Shown: piece by piece, positions 17,934-26,348 of the stretch
How the letters are laid out: each line of letters starts with the position of its first letter
Numbering within the stretch: position 1 is the stretch's first letter
The notes under the pieces: model-generated
Told to the model about the DNA's origin: nothing
The model's input: only the letters and a program-made list of their open reading frames with translations
Databases searched by the model: none
Program-made: the position numbers and the translations under genes
Assembly: GCF_002374855.1 (NCBI RefSeq)
Contig: NZ_NWVC01000002.1
Location: 434,001-498,000, forward strand
Origin: Sphingomonas adhaesiva
GTDB taxonomy: Bacteria; Pseudomonadota; Alphaproteobacteria; Sphingomonadales; Sphingomonadaceae
Reading direction: 5' to 3'
Length of the DNA stretch: 64,000 nucleotides

Positions 17934-18476
17934 ATGCACCGCCTGTTCGTCGCCCTTCGCCCGCCGCCCCCGATCCGCACCGCGCTGGCCACGGTGATGG
18001 AGGCGCTGCCCGGCGCGCGCTGGCAGGATGACGATCAACTGCATGTGACCGTCCGCTTTCTGGGCGATGTCGACCGGCACCAGGCGGAGGATGTTGCCGC
18101 CACGCTCGCCAATATCGCCGCGCCCGCCCCCGTGGTGCGGATCGACGGCGTGGGGACGTTCGACCGGCGCGGCATCGTCGATACCCTGTGGGCGAAGGTT
18201 GTGCCCGGAGAGGCGCTCGCCGCGCTCCACCGCAAGGTCGATCAGGCGCTGGGGCGCGCCGGCGTCGCGCCCGATCCGCGCCGCTACCTGCCGCATGTCA
18301 CGCTGGCGCGCTTCGGCCGCCACAGCGCCGATCCCGCGGCGATCGCGCGCTGGGTGGCCGAGCATGCCGGCCTTGCCACGCCGGCGTTCGCGCTGCCGCA
18401 CCTCATCCTCTACGAAAGCCATCTGTCCGCCGATGGCGCGCGCTACGAACCAGTCGCCCGCTGGCCGCTGGCCTGA
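17934..18476 (+). CDS. thpR: RNA 2',3'-cyclic phosphodiesterase
   Basis: 180 residues of the 2H phosphoesterase family. The two catalytic HxTx motifs are HVTV (early) and HVTL (PHVTLARFG, middle). Starts MHRLFVALRPP as is usual. Hydrolyses 2',3'-cyclic phosphate ends in RNA. Confidence 0.93.
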   Translation: MHRLFVALRPPPPIRTALATVMEALPGARWQDDDQLHVTVRFLGDVDRHQAEDVAATLANIAAPAPVVRIDGVGTFDRRGIVDTLWAKVVPGEALAALHRKVDQALGRAGVAPDPRRYLPHVTLARFGRHSADPAAIARWVAEHAGLATPAFALPHLILYESHLSADGARYEPVARWPLA

Positions 18477-18495
18477 GCGTCGCATCTCTCAAACG

Positions 18496-18645
18496 TCACG
18501 GCGGCGGCCGCTCCCCCACCCCGCGACACCGGTCGGAGCAATATTTGACCTGTTCCCAGTCGCGCGCCCATTTTTTGCGCCACGCGAATGGCCGGTGGCA
18601 GCTGGCGCATGTCTTTTCGGGAAGATGCGGTTTGCGATGCGCCAT
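18496..18645 (-). CDS. DUF2256 small zinc-ribbon-like protein
   Basis: 49 residues from ATG 18645: MAHRKPHLPEKTCASC, then RPFAWRKKWARDWEQV, then YCSDRC. This is the DUF2256 pattern with two Cys pairs (CxxC and CxxxC) that probably bind one metal ion. Convergent with thpR, separated by 19 nt. Function unknown. Confidence 0.85.
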   Translation of the reverse strand: MAHRKPHLPEKTCASCHRPFAWRKKWARDWEQVKYCSDRCRGVGERPPP

Positions 18646-18756
18646 GCCGGCGCGAACGCCCGCCCCCGGGGAATGATCCGTAGCGGACCCATCGTCGCGC
18701 CCCGCTGCGTATGGCGGCGCTAGGATCGACCCGCCAACGGTTCGGGGGGATCGAAA

Positions 18757-19578
18757 ATGAGGAAGACGTTTCTGGCCGCTTCGGGCGCCATGTTGCTGAC
18801 GGGGTGCGTATCGGGGTCGGCACTGTCGACCGACCTCTCGGCAAAGCCGGTGCCGTCGCCGCAGACGGAAGACGCGCTGATCGAGGTACTGGCCGAATCG
18901 CTGGAGCAGACCGGCAGCCGTGCCGGTACGGACGGAAAGGTCCGGCCCGTCATGACCTTTCGCGACCCGCAGGATGCGGCGGAGATCAAACGCTACCTCG
19001 CCGCCGGCTTCGCGCTGACCGACATTTATTGCGACCGCTTCTTCCGGGAAACCAACGCCTCGATGCGACGGCGCAAGTTCGGCCGCGCGTTGACCAACGA
19101 CGTCGGCACCGCGGTGGGCAGCGTGCTCGGCCTCATCACCTCGGTGCCCAAGGCGGTGGTCAGCGGCACCAGCGCGGTGACCGGCGGGCTGGATTCCACC
19201 TGGCGCAACTACCACGATTCCTTCGTCGTCGGCCCCGAGCTGGAAAGCATCCGCTCGCTGGTGCTGGCCGCGCAGGACGATTACCGCCAGCAGACCTATC
19301 GTGAGGCATTCCCGGCAGATTACATGACCGCGCGCTCGGCGGTGGTGCGCTATGCCGGGCTTTGCAGCTTTCTGGGGATGAAGGCGCTGCTGAACCAGTC
19401 GGTAGACCAGCGGCGGAACGAGCTGGTCAAGCTGGGCGATCCGCGCGCTACGCCCACGCCCACCCCGACGCCTGCCCCCCCGCCCGCGCCCGCGGCGGTG
19501 GTTGCCCCCGCCCCGGCCGCCGCCGTCCCGGATACCGAAGGTCCTGCGGCGCGCGCCGGGCTGATCCCGCCGGGCTGA
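18757..19578 (+). CDS. Hypothetical lipoprotein with Pro-rich C-terminus
   Basis: 273 residues. Signal peptide with lipobox LTGC (Cys17). A central helical domain includes MRRRKFGRALTNDVGTAVGSVLGL, a Gly/Ala-containing segment that could insert in a membrane. Residues from about 225 onward are Pro/Ala/Thr low complexity (PTPTPTPAPPPAPA). No family recognised. Confidence 0.75.
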   Translation: MRKTFLAASGAMLLTGCVSGSALSTDLSAKPVPSPQTEDALIEVLAESLEQTGSRAGTDGKVRPVMTFRDPQDAAEIKRYLAAGFALTDIYCDRFFRETNASMRRRKFGRALTNDVGTAVGSVLGLITSVPKAVVSGTSAVTGGLDSTWRNYHDSFVVGPELESIRSLVLAAQDDYRQQTYREAFPADYMTARSAVVRYAGLCSFLGMKALLNQSVDQRRNELVKLGDPRATPTPTPTPAPPPAPAAVVAPAPAAAVPDTEGPAARAGLIPPG

Positions 19579-19645
19579 CCCGCTTTTCCCCTTCCCTCGC
19601 TCCAGCCCTCTGTTACGCTTGCCGGCAAAACGGATGGAGAGGCGG

Positions 19646-21196
19646 ATGACGACGACGAGCGAGACCCGCGCGAGCGGCTACGCCTGGTACGTGCTGGGGA
19701 TCCTGTTCCTCGTCTATATCCTCAACTTCATCGACCGGCAGGTGATTTCGATCCTGGCCGAGGATATCAAGCGCGACCTGGGGCTGAAGGACGAGGATCT
19801 CGGCTTCCTCTACGGCACCGCCTTCGGCGTCTTCTATTCGCTGTTCGGCATCCCGCTGGGGCGGCTGGCGGACAGCTGGCATCGCGTGCGGCTGATGACG
19901 GTCGGGCTGGGGCTGTGGTCGACGATGACGGCGCTGTCGGGGCTGTCGAGCACCGGCGCGCATCTGGCCGCCGCGCGGATCGGCGTGGGTGTGGGCGAGG
20001 CGACCGCCTCCCCGTCGGCCTATTCGCTGATCTCCGACTATTTCCCCAAGAAACTGCGCGCCACCGCGCTGTCGATCTATTCGGCGGGGCTGTACGTCGG
20101 CGGCGGCTGTTCGCTGTTCATCGGCGGGCTGGTGGTCCAGAACTGGAACCGCGCCTATCCCGATGGCGGGCCGTTCGGGCTGGCGGGGTGGCAGGCGGCG
20201 TTCCTGGCGGTGGGCATTCCCGGCGTGATCCTGGCGCTGATCGTCGCGACGTTGCGCGAGCCGATCCGCGGCGCGGTGGAAGGATTGCCGGAGCCGGAGC
20301 GCCACCCCGCGCCGTTCCGTGCCTTCTTCGACGAACTGGTGACGATCCTGCCGCCGCTGACGCTGATCGGCGCGGCGCGGATCGGCACGCGCGCGCTGGC
20401 GATCAACCTGCTGGCGCTGGCGCTGGTCGCCGCGGCGGTCACCGGGCTGGTCGCGGCGGGCGAGCCGCTGCCGCAATGGCTGGCGGTGGGGATCGGCGTC
20501 TATGCGGTCTTTTCCTGGGCCAGCGCGCTGCGCCACCGCGATCCGCCGACCTTCGCGCTGATCGTCGGCACGCCGGCGTTTCTGTGCACCGTCGTCGGCT
20601 ACGGCCTCAATGCCTTCATGAGCTATGCCGCCGGTTTCTGGGCCGCGCCCTATGCGATGCGCGATCTGGGTGTGTCGGCGGCGGAGGCGGGGCTGCTGCT
20701 GGGCGGGCTGGGCGCGCTGTCGGGGTTCCTGGGCGTGACGGTGGGCGGGATCATCGCCGACCGGCTGCGCCGCACCAACCCCGCCGGGCGACTGGTGCTG
20801 GTGATGCTGGGCGCGACGCTGCCGGTGCCGTTCCTGATCGCGGCGTTCACCGCCTCCACGCCGGTGGTCCTGTATATCGGGCTGTTCGGGGCGCAATTCT
20901 TCGCCAGCTGGGGGCTGGGCGCGGCGGCGGCGACGACGCAGGATCTGGTCCTGCCGCGGATGCGCGGGACGGCGACCGCCACCTTCTTCATCGGCACGAC
21001 GCTGCTGGGGCTGGCGCTGGGGCCGTATCTGGCGGGCCGCGTGTCGACGCTGACGGGCAGCCTGTCGACGGGCATGCTGTCGCTGCTGGTGACGGCGCCG
21101 GTCACGCTGGCGGCAGGTGCGATCGCCTATCGCACCGTCCCCGCCGCCGAACGCACGCGCGAGGATCGCGCGCGCGCCGCCGGCGAGGCGATCTGA
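19646..21196 (+). CDS. MFS transporter (spinster-like)
   Basis: 516 residues with 12 predicted membrane helices. YILNFIDRQVISILAEDIKRDLGL at the first helix and GIPLGRLADSWHRVR in loop 2-3 are characteristic of the spinster-like MFS group common in sphingomonads. Cargo cannot be predicted. ATG 19646 follows GGAG; ATGs at 19619 and 19634 are in frame but less well placed. Confidence 0.9.
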   Translation: MTTTSETRASGYAWYVLGILFLVYILNFIDRQVISILAEDIKRDLGLKDEDLGFLYGTAFGVFYSLFGIPLGRLADSWHRVRLMTVGLGLWSTMTALSGLSSTGAHLAAARIGVGVGEATASPSAYSLISDYFPKKLRATALSIYSAGLYVGGGCSLFIGGLVVQNWNRAYPDGGPFGLAGWQAAFLAVGIPGVILALIVATLREPIRGAVEGLPEPERHPAPFRAFFDELVTILPPLTLIGAARIGTRALAINLLALALVAAAVTGLVAAGEPLPQWLAVGIGVYAVFSWASALRHRDPPTFALIVGTPAFLCTVVGYGLNAFMSYAAGFWAAPYAMRDLGVSAAEAGLLLGGLGALSGFLGVTVGGIIADRLRRTNPAGRLVLVMLGATLPVPFLIAAFTASTPVVLYIGLFGAQFFASWGLGAAAATTQDLVLPRMRGTATATFFIGTTLLGLALGPYLAGRVSTLTGSLSTGMLSLLVTAPVTLAAGAIAYRTVPAAERTREDRARAAGEAI

Positions 21197-21200
21197 CGGT

Positions 21201-21743
21201 TCAGCTGGGCTGGAATACGCCGCAGGCGATGCGCCCGCCCGAATTGCCGCTGGGGTCGGTCTTCAGGTCGTCGGGCTGGGCGTGGACGACCATCGCCGCG
21301 CCGTCCGCGTCCATCAGCGCCGCCAGCGTCGCGCCGGGGATCGTCGCCGCGATCGTCCCGCGCCCGTCGTTGGCGATGACCAGGTTGGGCAGGTCGCCCT
21401 GATGCGGCCCCTGCGGGTTCATCGCGCCATGCTTCATCGCGGTCGGGTTCCAATGGCCCCCGGCGCTGGCGAAGTCGGGCGCGTCGCAGCGGCCGACCAT
21501 ATGGACGTGCGCGCCATGCGTGCCCGGCGGCATCCCCATCGCGTCGATAGTGAAGCGCACGCCGCCGGCCACGTCGGTCGCGGTCGCGCGGCCCACCGGG
21601 GTGCCCGTCGCCGTCGCGAGCATCGCGGTCGCGCTCGCCCCGCCCGCCACCGGCGTACCGGTCGCCATCTTGCCTTCGTCGTTGCAGCCCGCCAGCGTCA
21701 TCGCCGCCAGTCCCGCGCCCGCCGTCATCATCATCCGCAGCAT
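21201..21743 (-). CDS. sodC: Cu/Zn superoxide dismutase, lipoprotein type
   Basis: 180 residues; removes superoxide in the periplasm. Lipobox LAGC (Cys20). Metal ligands and signatures are present: HGAHVHMVGRCDAP, GGHWNP, NPQGPHQGDLPNL, VVHAQPDDL and GGRIACG, with the disulfide Cys pair (GRC and IAC). A GGAAC-N17-GGTT sequence (21800-21775, minus strand) lies upstream, one base off the EcfG consensus. Convergent with the MFS gene, 4 nt between stops. Confidence 0.93.
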   Translation of the reverse strand: MLRMMMTAGAGLAAMTLAGCNDEGKMATGTPVAGGASATAMLATATGTPVGRATATDVAGGVRFTIDAMGMPPGTHGAHVHMVGRCDAPDFASAGGHWNPTAMKHGAMNPQGPHQGDLPNLVIANDGRGTIAATIPGATLAALMDADGAAMVVHAQPDDLKTDPSGNSGGRIACGVFQPS

Positions 21744-21802
21744 CACCGACCCTCCTGTTGATCCGTCCCGGGCGAACCCGTGGCGCGGCGCCCCGGTTCC
21801 GG

Positions 21803-22255
21803 TCAAGCCGGCCGCGCCATCATCAGCGCGGCGCGCAGCGTGCGGCACACGATCTCGTCGCGCTGGTTCAGCCCGATGTGCGCGAAGGTCACCACCCCCT
21901 GCCCGGGGCGCGAGGCGGACGGGCGCAGCGCCGTCACCTCCGTCTCGGCACGGATCGTGTCGCCCGCGAACACCGGCCTGGGAAAGCTGGTCTCGCTCAT
22001 CCCCAGGTTGGCGACGGTGGTGCCGAACGTGGTGTCCTGCACGCTCAGCCCGATCACCAGCCCCAGCGTGAACAGCGAATTCATCAGCGGCCGCCCGAAT
22101 TCGGTCGTCGCGGCGTAATGATGGTCGATGTGGATCGCGGCGGGGTTATGGGTCAGCGCGCTGAACAGCACGTTGTCGGCATCGGTCACCGTCCGGCGGA
22201 TTTCATGAACGAAGCGCTGCCCGACCGCAAATTCCTCGAACCACAGCCCGGCCAT
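21803..22255 (-). CDS. MaoC-like dehydratase
   Basis: 150 residues with a hot-dog fold. DADNVLFSALTHNPAAIHIDHHYA holds the conserved Asp and His of MaoC-type (R)-specific enoyl-CoA hydratases, followed by GRPLMNSLFTLGLVIGL and FAGDTIRAETEV. Probably hydrates a branched or modified acyl-CoA. Placed 2 nt after the CDP-alcohol transferase gene on the same strand. Confidence 0.88.
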   Translation of the reverse strand: MAGLWFEEFAVGQRFVHEIRRTVTDADNVLFSALTHNPAAIHIDHHYAATTEFGRPLMNSLFTLGLVIGLSVQDTTFGTTVANLGMSETSFPRPVFAGDTIRAETEVTALRPSASRPGQGVVTFAHIGLNQRDEIVCRTLRAALMMARPA

Positions 22256-22257
22256 CG

Positions 22258-23139
22258 TCAGTCCCCTCCTGCCGCGATCAGCCGCGCGATCCGCCGCCCG
22301 CTCGCCGCGGCCTGCATGATCGCGAACGCCAGCACAAGGTTCAGCGCCACCAACTCGATCAGGAAGAACCACAGCGGCGATCCCGCGATCATGCTCAGCC
22401 CCAGCAGGATCGTGCGCGGATTGGCCCCGATGATCGCCACCACCGGCAGGGTCGATCGCCCCGCCGCCTGCGCGATCCCGGCGATCCGCCGGCGCTCGAC
22501 CGGGTCCGCCTCCGCACTGGCGACCAGCGTGTTGACCACCTGCGTCGGGCCGGACAGCCGGTCCCACACCCACAGATAGATCGCCGACAGCCGCACGCCG
22601 ATGCCGTCACCGCTCGCCTTCGCGTTCTGCAGCCACGGCACGCCATAGGCCCACCATTGATAGGTGCGCCGCGCGCTTTCCGCGAACACCGACTGGACCG
22701 CGCGGCTCAGCCCCGCACCGACCGCCAATATCCATGCCCAGCCGCCGATCTGGTCATCCAGCCGCATCGCCAGCAGCACGTACAGCACCGCATGGCCGGC
22801 ATAATCGCACAGGCCGTCGACGATCTCCCCCGATGCGCTCGCGCGCCCGGACATCCGCGCCAGCGCGCCGTCCGCGCCGTCGACCACATGCCACGACAGA
22901 TGCAGCGCGAACCCCAGCGCGATCGCCCAGGGCGTGCCGACCACGGCATAAAGGACGCCCGCCGCCATCACGATCGCCGCGCCCGCGATCGACACCATAT
23001 TGGGCGTCACCGGCGTCGGCACCAGCGCGCGCGCCAGCCGGTGCGCCAGCGGGTGATAGAGCGTGCGATTGAGAAAGCCCTGCAACTCCTTCGGTTTTCC
23101 CGCGTTGCTTGGTTCGGGTCGGTCCAACGTATCCCCCAA
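22258..23139 (-). CDS. CDP-alcohol phosphatidyltransferase
   Basis: 293 residues from a likely TTG start at 23139 (a second TTG at 23127 is possible; no ATG fits before residue 48). The full catalytic signature D-x2-DG-x2-AR-x8-G-x3-D-x3-D is present with Asp87, Asp90, Gly91, Ala94, Arg95, Gly104, Asp108 and Asp112. Several membrane helices follow. Such enzymes join a CDP-activated alcohol with a second hydroxyl. It is divergent from the inositol-phosphate synthase and cytidylyltransferase genes, which suggests that inositol phosphate enters the reaction (inference). It could instead make another phospholipid head group. Confidence 0.85.
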   Translation of the reverse strand: MGDTLDRPEPSNAGKPKELQGFLNRTLYHPLAHRLARALVPTPVTPNMVSIAGAAIVMAAGVLYAVVGTPWAIALGFALHLSWHVVDGADGALARMSGRASASGEIVDGLCDYAGHAVLYVLLAMRLDDQIGGWAWILAVGAGLSRAVQSVFAESARRTYQWWAYGVPWLQNAKASGDGIGVRLSAIYLWVWDRLSGPTQVVNTLVASAEADPVERRRIAGIAQAAGRSTLPVVAIIGANPRTILLGLSMIAGSPLWFFLIELVALNLVLAFAIMQAAASGRRIARLIAAGGD

Positions 23140-23256
23140 TGATCCTGTCCGCGAACGCCCTATCAGGTGGCGGCTTGGCTTGACACCTGCCACGTATCTG
23201 TCACCTAGCAGCAACGGATTTGTATCAATGCCGGCACTGCCGGCGAGCGGGGTTTC

Positions 23257-24363
23257 ATGGCGACGATCAAGGTTGCGGTCATCGGCGTTGGCAATTGCGC
23301 CAGCAGCCTGGTGCAGGGGAAGTATCACTATGCCGGCAGCAACACCGGCGCCGGGCTGATCCATGAGGATATCGGCGGGTACAAGGTCGGCGACATCGAC
23401 TTCGTCGCCGCGTTCGACGTCGATTCGCGCAAGGTCGGGCTGGACCTGGGCGAGGCGATCTTCGCCAAGCCGAACTGCACCAAGGTGTTCCACGCCGACG
23501 TGCCCGCCACCGGCACCATCGTGAAGATGGGCGCGAAGCTGGACGGCGTCGCCCCGCACATGCTGACCGCGGCGAACGATCGCGGGTTCGAGGTCGACGA
23601 CACGCGCGATGCGTCGAAGGCGGACATCATCGCCGAGCTGAAGGCGTCGGGCGCGGAAGTGCTGGTCAACTTCCTGCCGGTCGGCAGCCAGGAAGCGACC
23701 GAATTCTACATGGAATGCGCGCTCGAGGCGGGCGTCGGCGTCGTCAACTGCATGCCGGTGTTCATCGCGTCGAAGCCGGAATGGGAAAAGCGGTTCGCCG
23801 ATGCCGGCCTGCCGATCGTCGGCGACGACATCAAGGCGCAGGTCGGCGCCACCATCGTCCACCGCGTGCTGTCGAACCTGTTCGGCCAGCGCGGCGTGAC
23901 GATCGACCACACCTACCAGCTGAACACCGGCGGCAACACCGATTTCATGAACATGCTCGACCGCAATCGCCTCTCGAGCAAGAAGGAATCGAAGACCGAG
24001 GCGGTACAGGCGGTGATCGCCGAGCGGCTGGCGGACGAGAATATCCACGTCGGCCCGTCCGACTACATCCCGTGGCTGCACGACAATAAGCTGTGTTTCC
24101 TGCGGCTGGAGGGCAACCAGTTCGGCGACGTGCCGATGAACCTGGAACTGCGCCTGTCGGTCGAGGACAGCCCGAATTCGGCGGCCTGCGTCGTCGATGC
24201 GATCCGCTGCGTGAAGCTGGGGCTGGAGCGCGGCGTGTCCGGCGCGCTCAACGGCCCGTCGGCCTATTTCTGCAAGCACCCGCCGCAGCAGGTCACCGAT
24301 GACGTCGCGGCGCAGCTGACCGACGAATTCATCAACGCCGACGCGCGCCTCGCCGCCGAGTAA
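23257..24363 (+). CDS. ino1: myo-Inositol-1-phosphate synthase
   Basis: 368 residues, NAD-dependent isomerisation of glucose-6-phosphate to inositol-phosphate. VIGVGNCASSLVQG near the N-terminus binds NAD; DFMNMLDRNRLSSKKESKT carries conserved active-site residues, and VGPSDYIPWLHDNK is a further signature. The length is that of the short actinobacterial-type enzyme. Seven nt upstream of the cytidylyltransferase gene, so the two are co-transcribed. Confidence 0.95.
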   Translation: MATIKVAVIGVGNCASSLVQGKYHYAGSNTGAGLIHEDIGGYKVGDIDFVAAFDVDSRKVGLDLGEAIFAKPNCTKVFHADVPATGTIVKMGAKLDGVAPHMLTAANDRGFEVDDTRDASKADIIAELKASGAEVLVNFLPVGSQEATEFYMECALEAGVGVVNCMPVFIASKPEWEKRFADAGLPIVGDDIKAQVGATIVHRVLSNLFGQRGVTIDHTYQLNTGGNTDFMNMLDRNRLSSKKESKTEAVQAVIAERLADENIHVGPSDYIPWLHDNKLCFLRLEGNQFGDVPMNLELRLSVEDSPNSAACVVDAIRCVKLGLERGVSGALNGPSAYFCKHPPQQVTDDVAAQLTDEFINADARLAAE

Positions 24364-24369
24364 GCGTTC

Positions 24370-25110
24370 ATGCACGCACTGATCGTCGCGGCCGGCTTCG
24401 GCAGCCGGCTGCGCGCGGTGTCGCCGTCGAAGCCGCTCACCCCGGTCAACGGCGTGCCGTTGATCGAACGGGTGATCCGCGCGGCGCATGACGGGGGCGC
24501 GACTGCCTTTACCGTCGTGACCGGGCATGAAGGCGATGCGGTGGAGGCGTTCCTGACCACCGCCGCCGCCCGGCTGGCGCTGCCGATCACGTGCGTGCGG
24601 ACCGCCGACTGGAACCTGCCCAACGGCCATTCGGTGCTGACCGGCGCCGATGCGATCGGTGCGCGGCGGCACCTGCTGATGATGGCCGATCACCTCGTCG
24701 ATCCCGCATTGATCGCGACCGTCGCGGGCGCGCCCGACGCCGGTCTGGTGCTGGGCGTCGACCGGCGGCTCGACAATCCGCTGGTCGACCTGGACGACGT
24801 GACGCGCGTGCGCACCGACCCGACCGATCCGACCCGTATCGTCGCGATCGGAAAGCACCTGCCCGACTATGACGCCTTCGACACCGGCGTGTTCTCGGTC
24901 GATGCGCGCTTCCATGACGCGTTGCGCGCCTCGATCGCGGCCGGCGGGGCGGGGTCGATCTCCGCCGGGGTGGAGGCGCTGGCGGCGACCGGCCAGGCGC
25001 GCGTGATCGACACCGGCGATCACTGGTGGCTCGACGTGGACGATCCGCGCGCGCTCGACCAGGCCGAAGCCGCTCTGGCGCTGGCCGACCGCTACGTCGC
25101 CGCCGCCTGA
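24370..25110 (+). CDS. Nucleotidyltransferase, probable (inositol-)phosphate cytidylyltransferase
   Basis: 246 residues of the NTP-transferase Rossmann fold: AAGFGSRLRAVSPSKPLTPV binds the nucleotide and MADHLVD carries the metal-binding Asp. It resembles phosphocholine/inositol-phosphate cytidylyltransferases in length and motifs. Its place directly after ino1 and opposite a CDP-alcohol transferase argues for activation of inositol-phosphate to CDP-inositol. Substrate is inferred, not shown. Confidence 0.8.
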   Translation: MHALIVAAGFGSRLRAVSPSKPLTPVNGVPLIERVIRAAHDGGATAFTVVTGHEGDAVEAFLTTAAARLALPITCVRTADWNLPNGHSVLTGADAIGARRHLLMMADHLVDPALIATVAGAPDAGLVLGVDRRLDNPLVDLDDVTRVRTDPTDPTRIVAIGKHLPDYDAFDTGVFSVDARFHDALRASIAAGGAGSISAGVEALAATGQARVIDTGDHWWLDVDDPRALDQAEAALALADRYVAAA

Positions 25111-25226
25111 CCGTCGCGACCGCTGCGGCCGGGCGTCGCAGCCACAAAATGTAATCCATATCAACGGGAACGGCCGCGCCGGCTCCGTCATTGGACGCGG
25201 GATTCATCCTCGAAACGGAGCTTCCC

Positions 25227-25436
25227 ATGCCCCATGACATGTCCGACGACCGGTCGCAGCGCAGCGTGCGCAGCTATTCGGGACTGCCCGCGCTGATCCT
25301 GATCGCGGTGCTGATCGCCGCAGTGCTGTTCATCACCGCCGGGCGCGACGATACGAAGGTGAAGCCCGCGACCGGGACGGCGCGCGCCATGGCCCTCGCG
25401 GCGGAGCGTGGCGCGGATACGGGGAAGCAGCCGTAA
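25227..25436 (+). CDS. Small single-helix membrane protein
   Basis: 69 residues with one membrane helix (LPALILIAVLIAAVLFIT) between a polar N-terminus and a basic tail. ATG 25227 has CGGAG 6 nt upstream. A GGAAC-N17-CATT sequence (25167-25192), one base off the EcfG consensus, lies upstream, and the CGGAG can pair with GCTCCGT (25182-25188). Function unknown. Confidence 0.65.
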   Translation: MPHDMSDDRSQRSVRSYSGLPALILIAVLIAAVLFITAGRDDTKVKPATGTARAMALAAERGADTGKQP

Positions 25437-25454
25437 CCATCGGAGCAACGCGGC

Positions 25455-25775
25455 GTGTGGATCGTTGAACCCCGCATGACTCAGCCCGTCGACCCCCAGC
25501 ACCGCCGCCGCCCCGCCTTCGACAAGGACACCGGCAAGACCGGCCAGGGCTATACCCTTGCCGAGGAAGAGACGCTGGGCCGGCTCGCCCCGTCAGGCAC
25601 GGTCGCTGCACGGCCCGGGGACGGCACCGGCCCCGACAACGGCCGCCGCGCTTCCTTCGACCCCGCCACCGGCGCGGTCCACGGCAGCGGCGCCGCCGCG
25701 GGCGGCGGCCATGACGGCGAGGATCTGGAGGCCGACCGAGCGGCGGCGCGGGCTTCGGACGATCGCGACCGCTGA
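25455..25775 (+). CDS. Hypothetical hydrophilic protein
   Basis: 106 residues if started at GTG 25455 (GGAG 9 nt upstream) or 99 from ATG 25476. Disordered, rich in Gly, Asp, Arg and Ala (DEDLEADRAAARASDD-like tail). Two related phrases, RRRPAFDKDTGKTGQG and GRRASFDPATGAVHGS, look like an internal repeat. Codon pattern fits its neighbours. Weakly supported, unknown function. Confidence 0.5.
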   Translation: MWIVEPRMTQPVDPQHRRRPAFDKDTGKTGQGYTLAEEETLGRLAPSGTVAARPGDGTGPDNGRRASFDPATGAVHGSGAAAGGGHDGEDLEADRAAARASDDRDR

Positions 25776-25812
25776 GGCGGTATCGGCAGCACCGGCCGCC
25801 GTCGCCGCCCCC

Positions 25813-26017
25813 CGTCATGCCGGACTTGTTCCGGCATCCACCGGCCCGCATACACGTCGGCCTTGGTGCGCGCCGATGGGCGTTTCGACTCTACCCGCGC
25901 AAAATCAGTATCATCGACTGCCGCACGGCGTGCCGGTCCACGTCTCCATTATCGCGAGAAAATCACTACCTTTAGCGTTGGCGGCGCGGTGGATGCCGGA
26001 ACAAGTCCGGCATGACG
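25813..26017. repeat. Pair of 31-bp family B inverted repeats
   Basis: The 31-bp arms 25813-25843 and 25987-26017 are perfect inverted copies of each other. Each arm contains its own hairpin, ATGCCGGA/TCCGGCAT with a CTTGT loop. Arm-to-arm arrangement resembles a two-REP element (BIME) or a tiny non-autonomous mobile element. A third, single copy is at 50976-51006. Confidence 0.88.
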
Positions 26018-26144
26018 TAGTCCGGCATTACGTATAGGAATTTTGTAGGGGTTTCGCGTGCACGCCGGGCGGCGCTCTCAATCGAATCGAGCGGCACCGC
26101 CCGCCCATGCCTGATGCAGATTGTGTCGAAACATGTCCGACCGC

Positions 26145-26170
26145 GGAACACCCCGCGCCACCGCCTCGTT
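26145..26170 (+). promoter_or_regulatory. EcfG-type general stress promoter
   Basis: GGAAC (26145-26149), 17-bp spacer, CGTT (26167-26170): exact EcfG consensus. The expected start lies about 30 nt before the ATG of the small membrane protein at 26205, with GGAAGGG at 26191 as ribosome-binding site. Confidence 0.7.
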
Positions 26171-26204
26171 TCGCCAGCATCACAAAATCAGGAAGGGTGA
26201 TGCC

Positions 26205-26348
26205 ATGTTGTGGACGATCGTTGCGATCCTGCTGGTACTCTGGCTGCTGGGGTTCGGCTTCCATGTGGCGGGTGGGCTGATCCACATCCTGCTGGTCGTC
26301 GCGCTGGTTGTTGGCCTGATCCAGCTGTTTTCGGGCCGCCGCGTCTAG
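26205..26348 (+). CDS. lmo0937-family small membrane protein
   Basis: 47 residues with two hydrophobic segments: MLWTIVAILLVLWLLGF and GGLIHILLVVALVVGLIQLF, ending GRR. This is the lmo0937 (DUF5670-type) pattern. Preceded by GGAAGGG and an exact EcfG promoter. Stop is 1 nt past the convergent phosphatase stop. Molecular role unknown; stress-associated expression inferred. Confidence 0.85.
   Translation: MLWTIVAILLVLWLLGFGFHVAGGLIHILLVVALVVGLIQLFSGRRV

Larger units (their letters stand above)
25776..26204. other. Gene-poor 429-bp stretch
   Basis: Contains the paired family B inverted repeats (25813-26017) and, towards the right, the EcfG promoter of the next gene. The 143 bp between the repeat arms is less GC-rich than its surroundings and has no credible ORF or RNA gene. 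Confidence 0.7.

Noticed and set aside
23180..23208. TTGACA upstream of ino1 as a housekeeping promoter
   Set aside because: A consensus -35 is present, but no acceptable -10 is found 16-18 bp downstream, so it was not listed as a promoter.
22258..25191. A 977-codon open frame on the minus strand across ino1 and the cytidylyltransferase
   Set aside because: Only the last about 293 codons match a protein family. The rest is antisense to two well-identified genes and is Arg/His/Gly-rich, as expected of high-GC shadow frames.
25844..25986. Transposase fragment between the inverted repeats
   Set aside because: All frames in the 143-bp interior are short and show no recognisable similarity.
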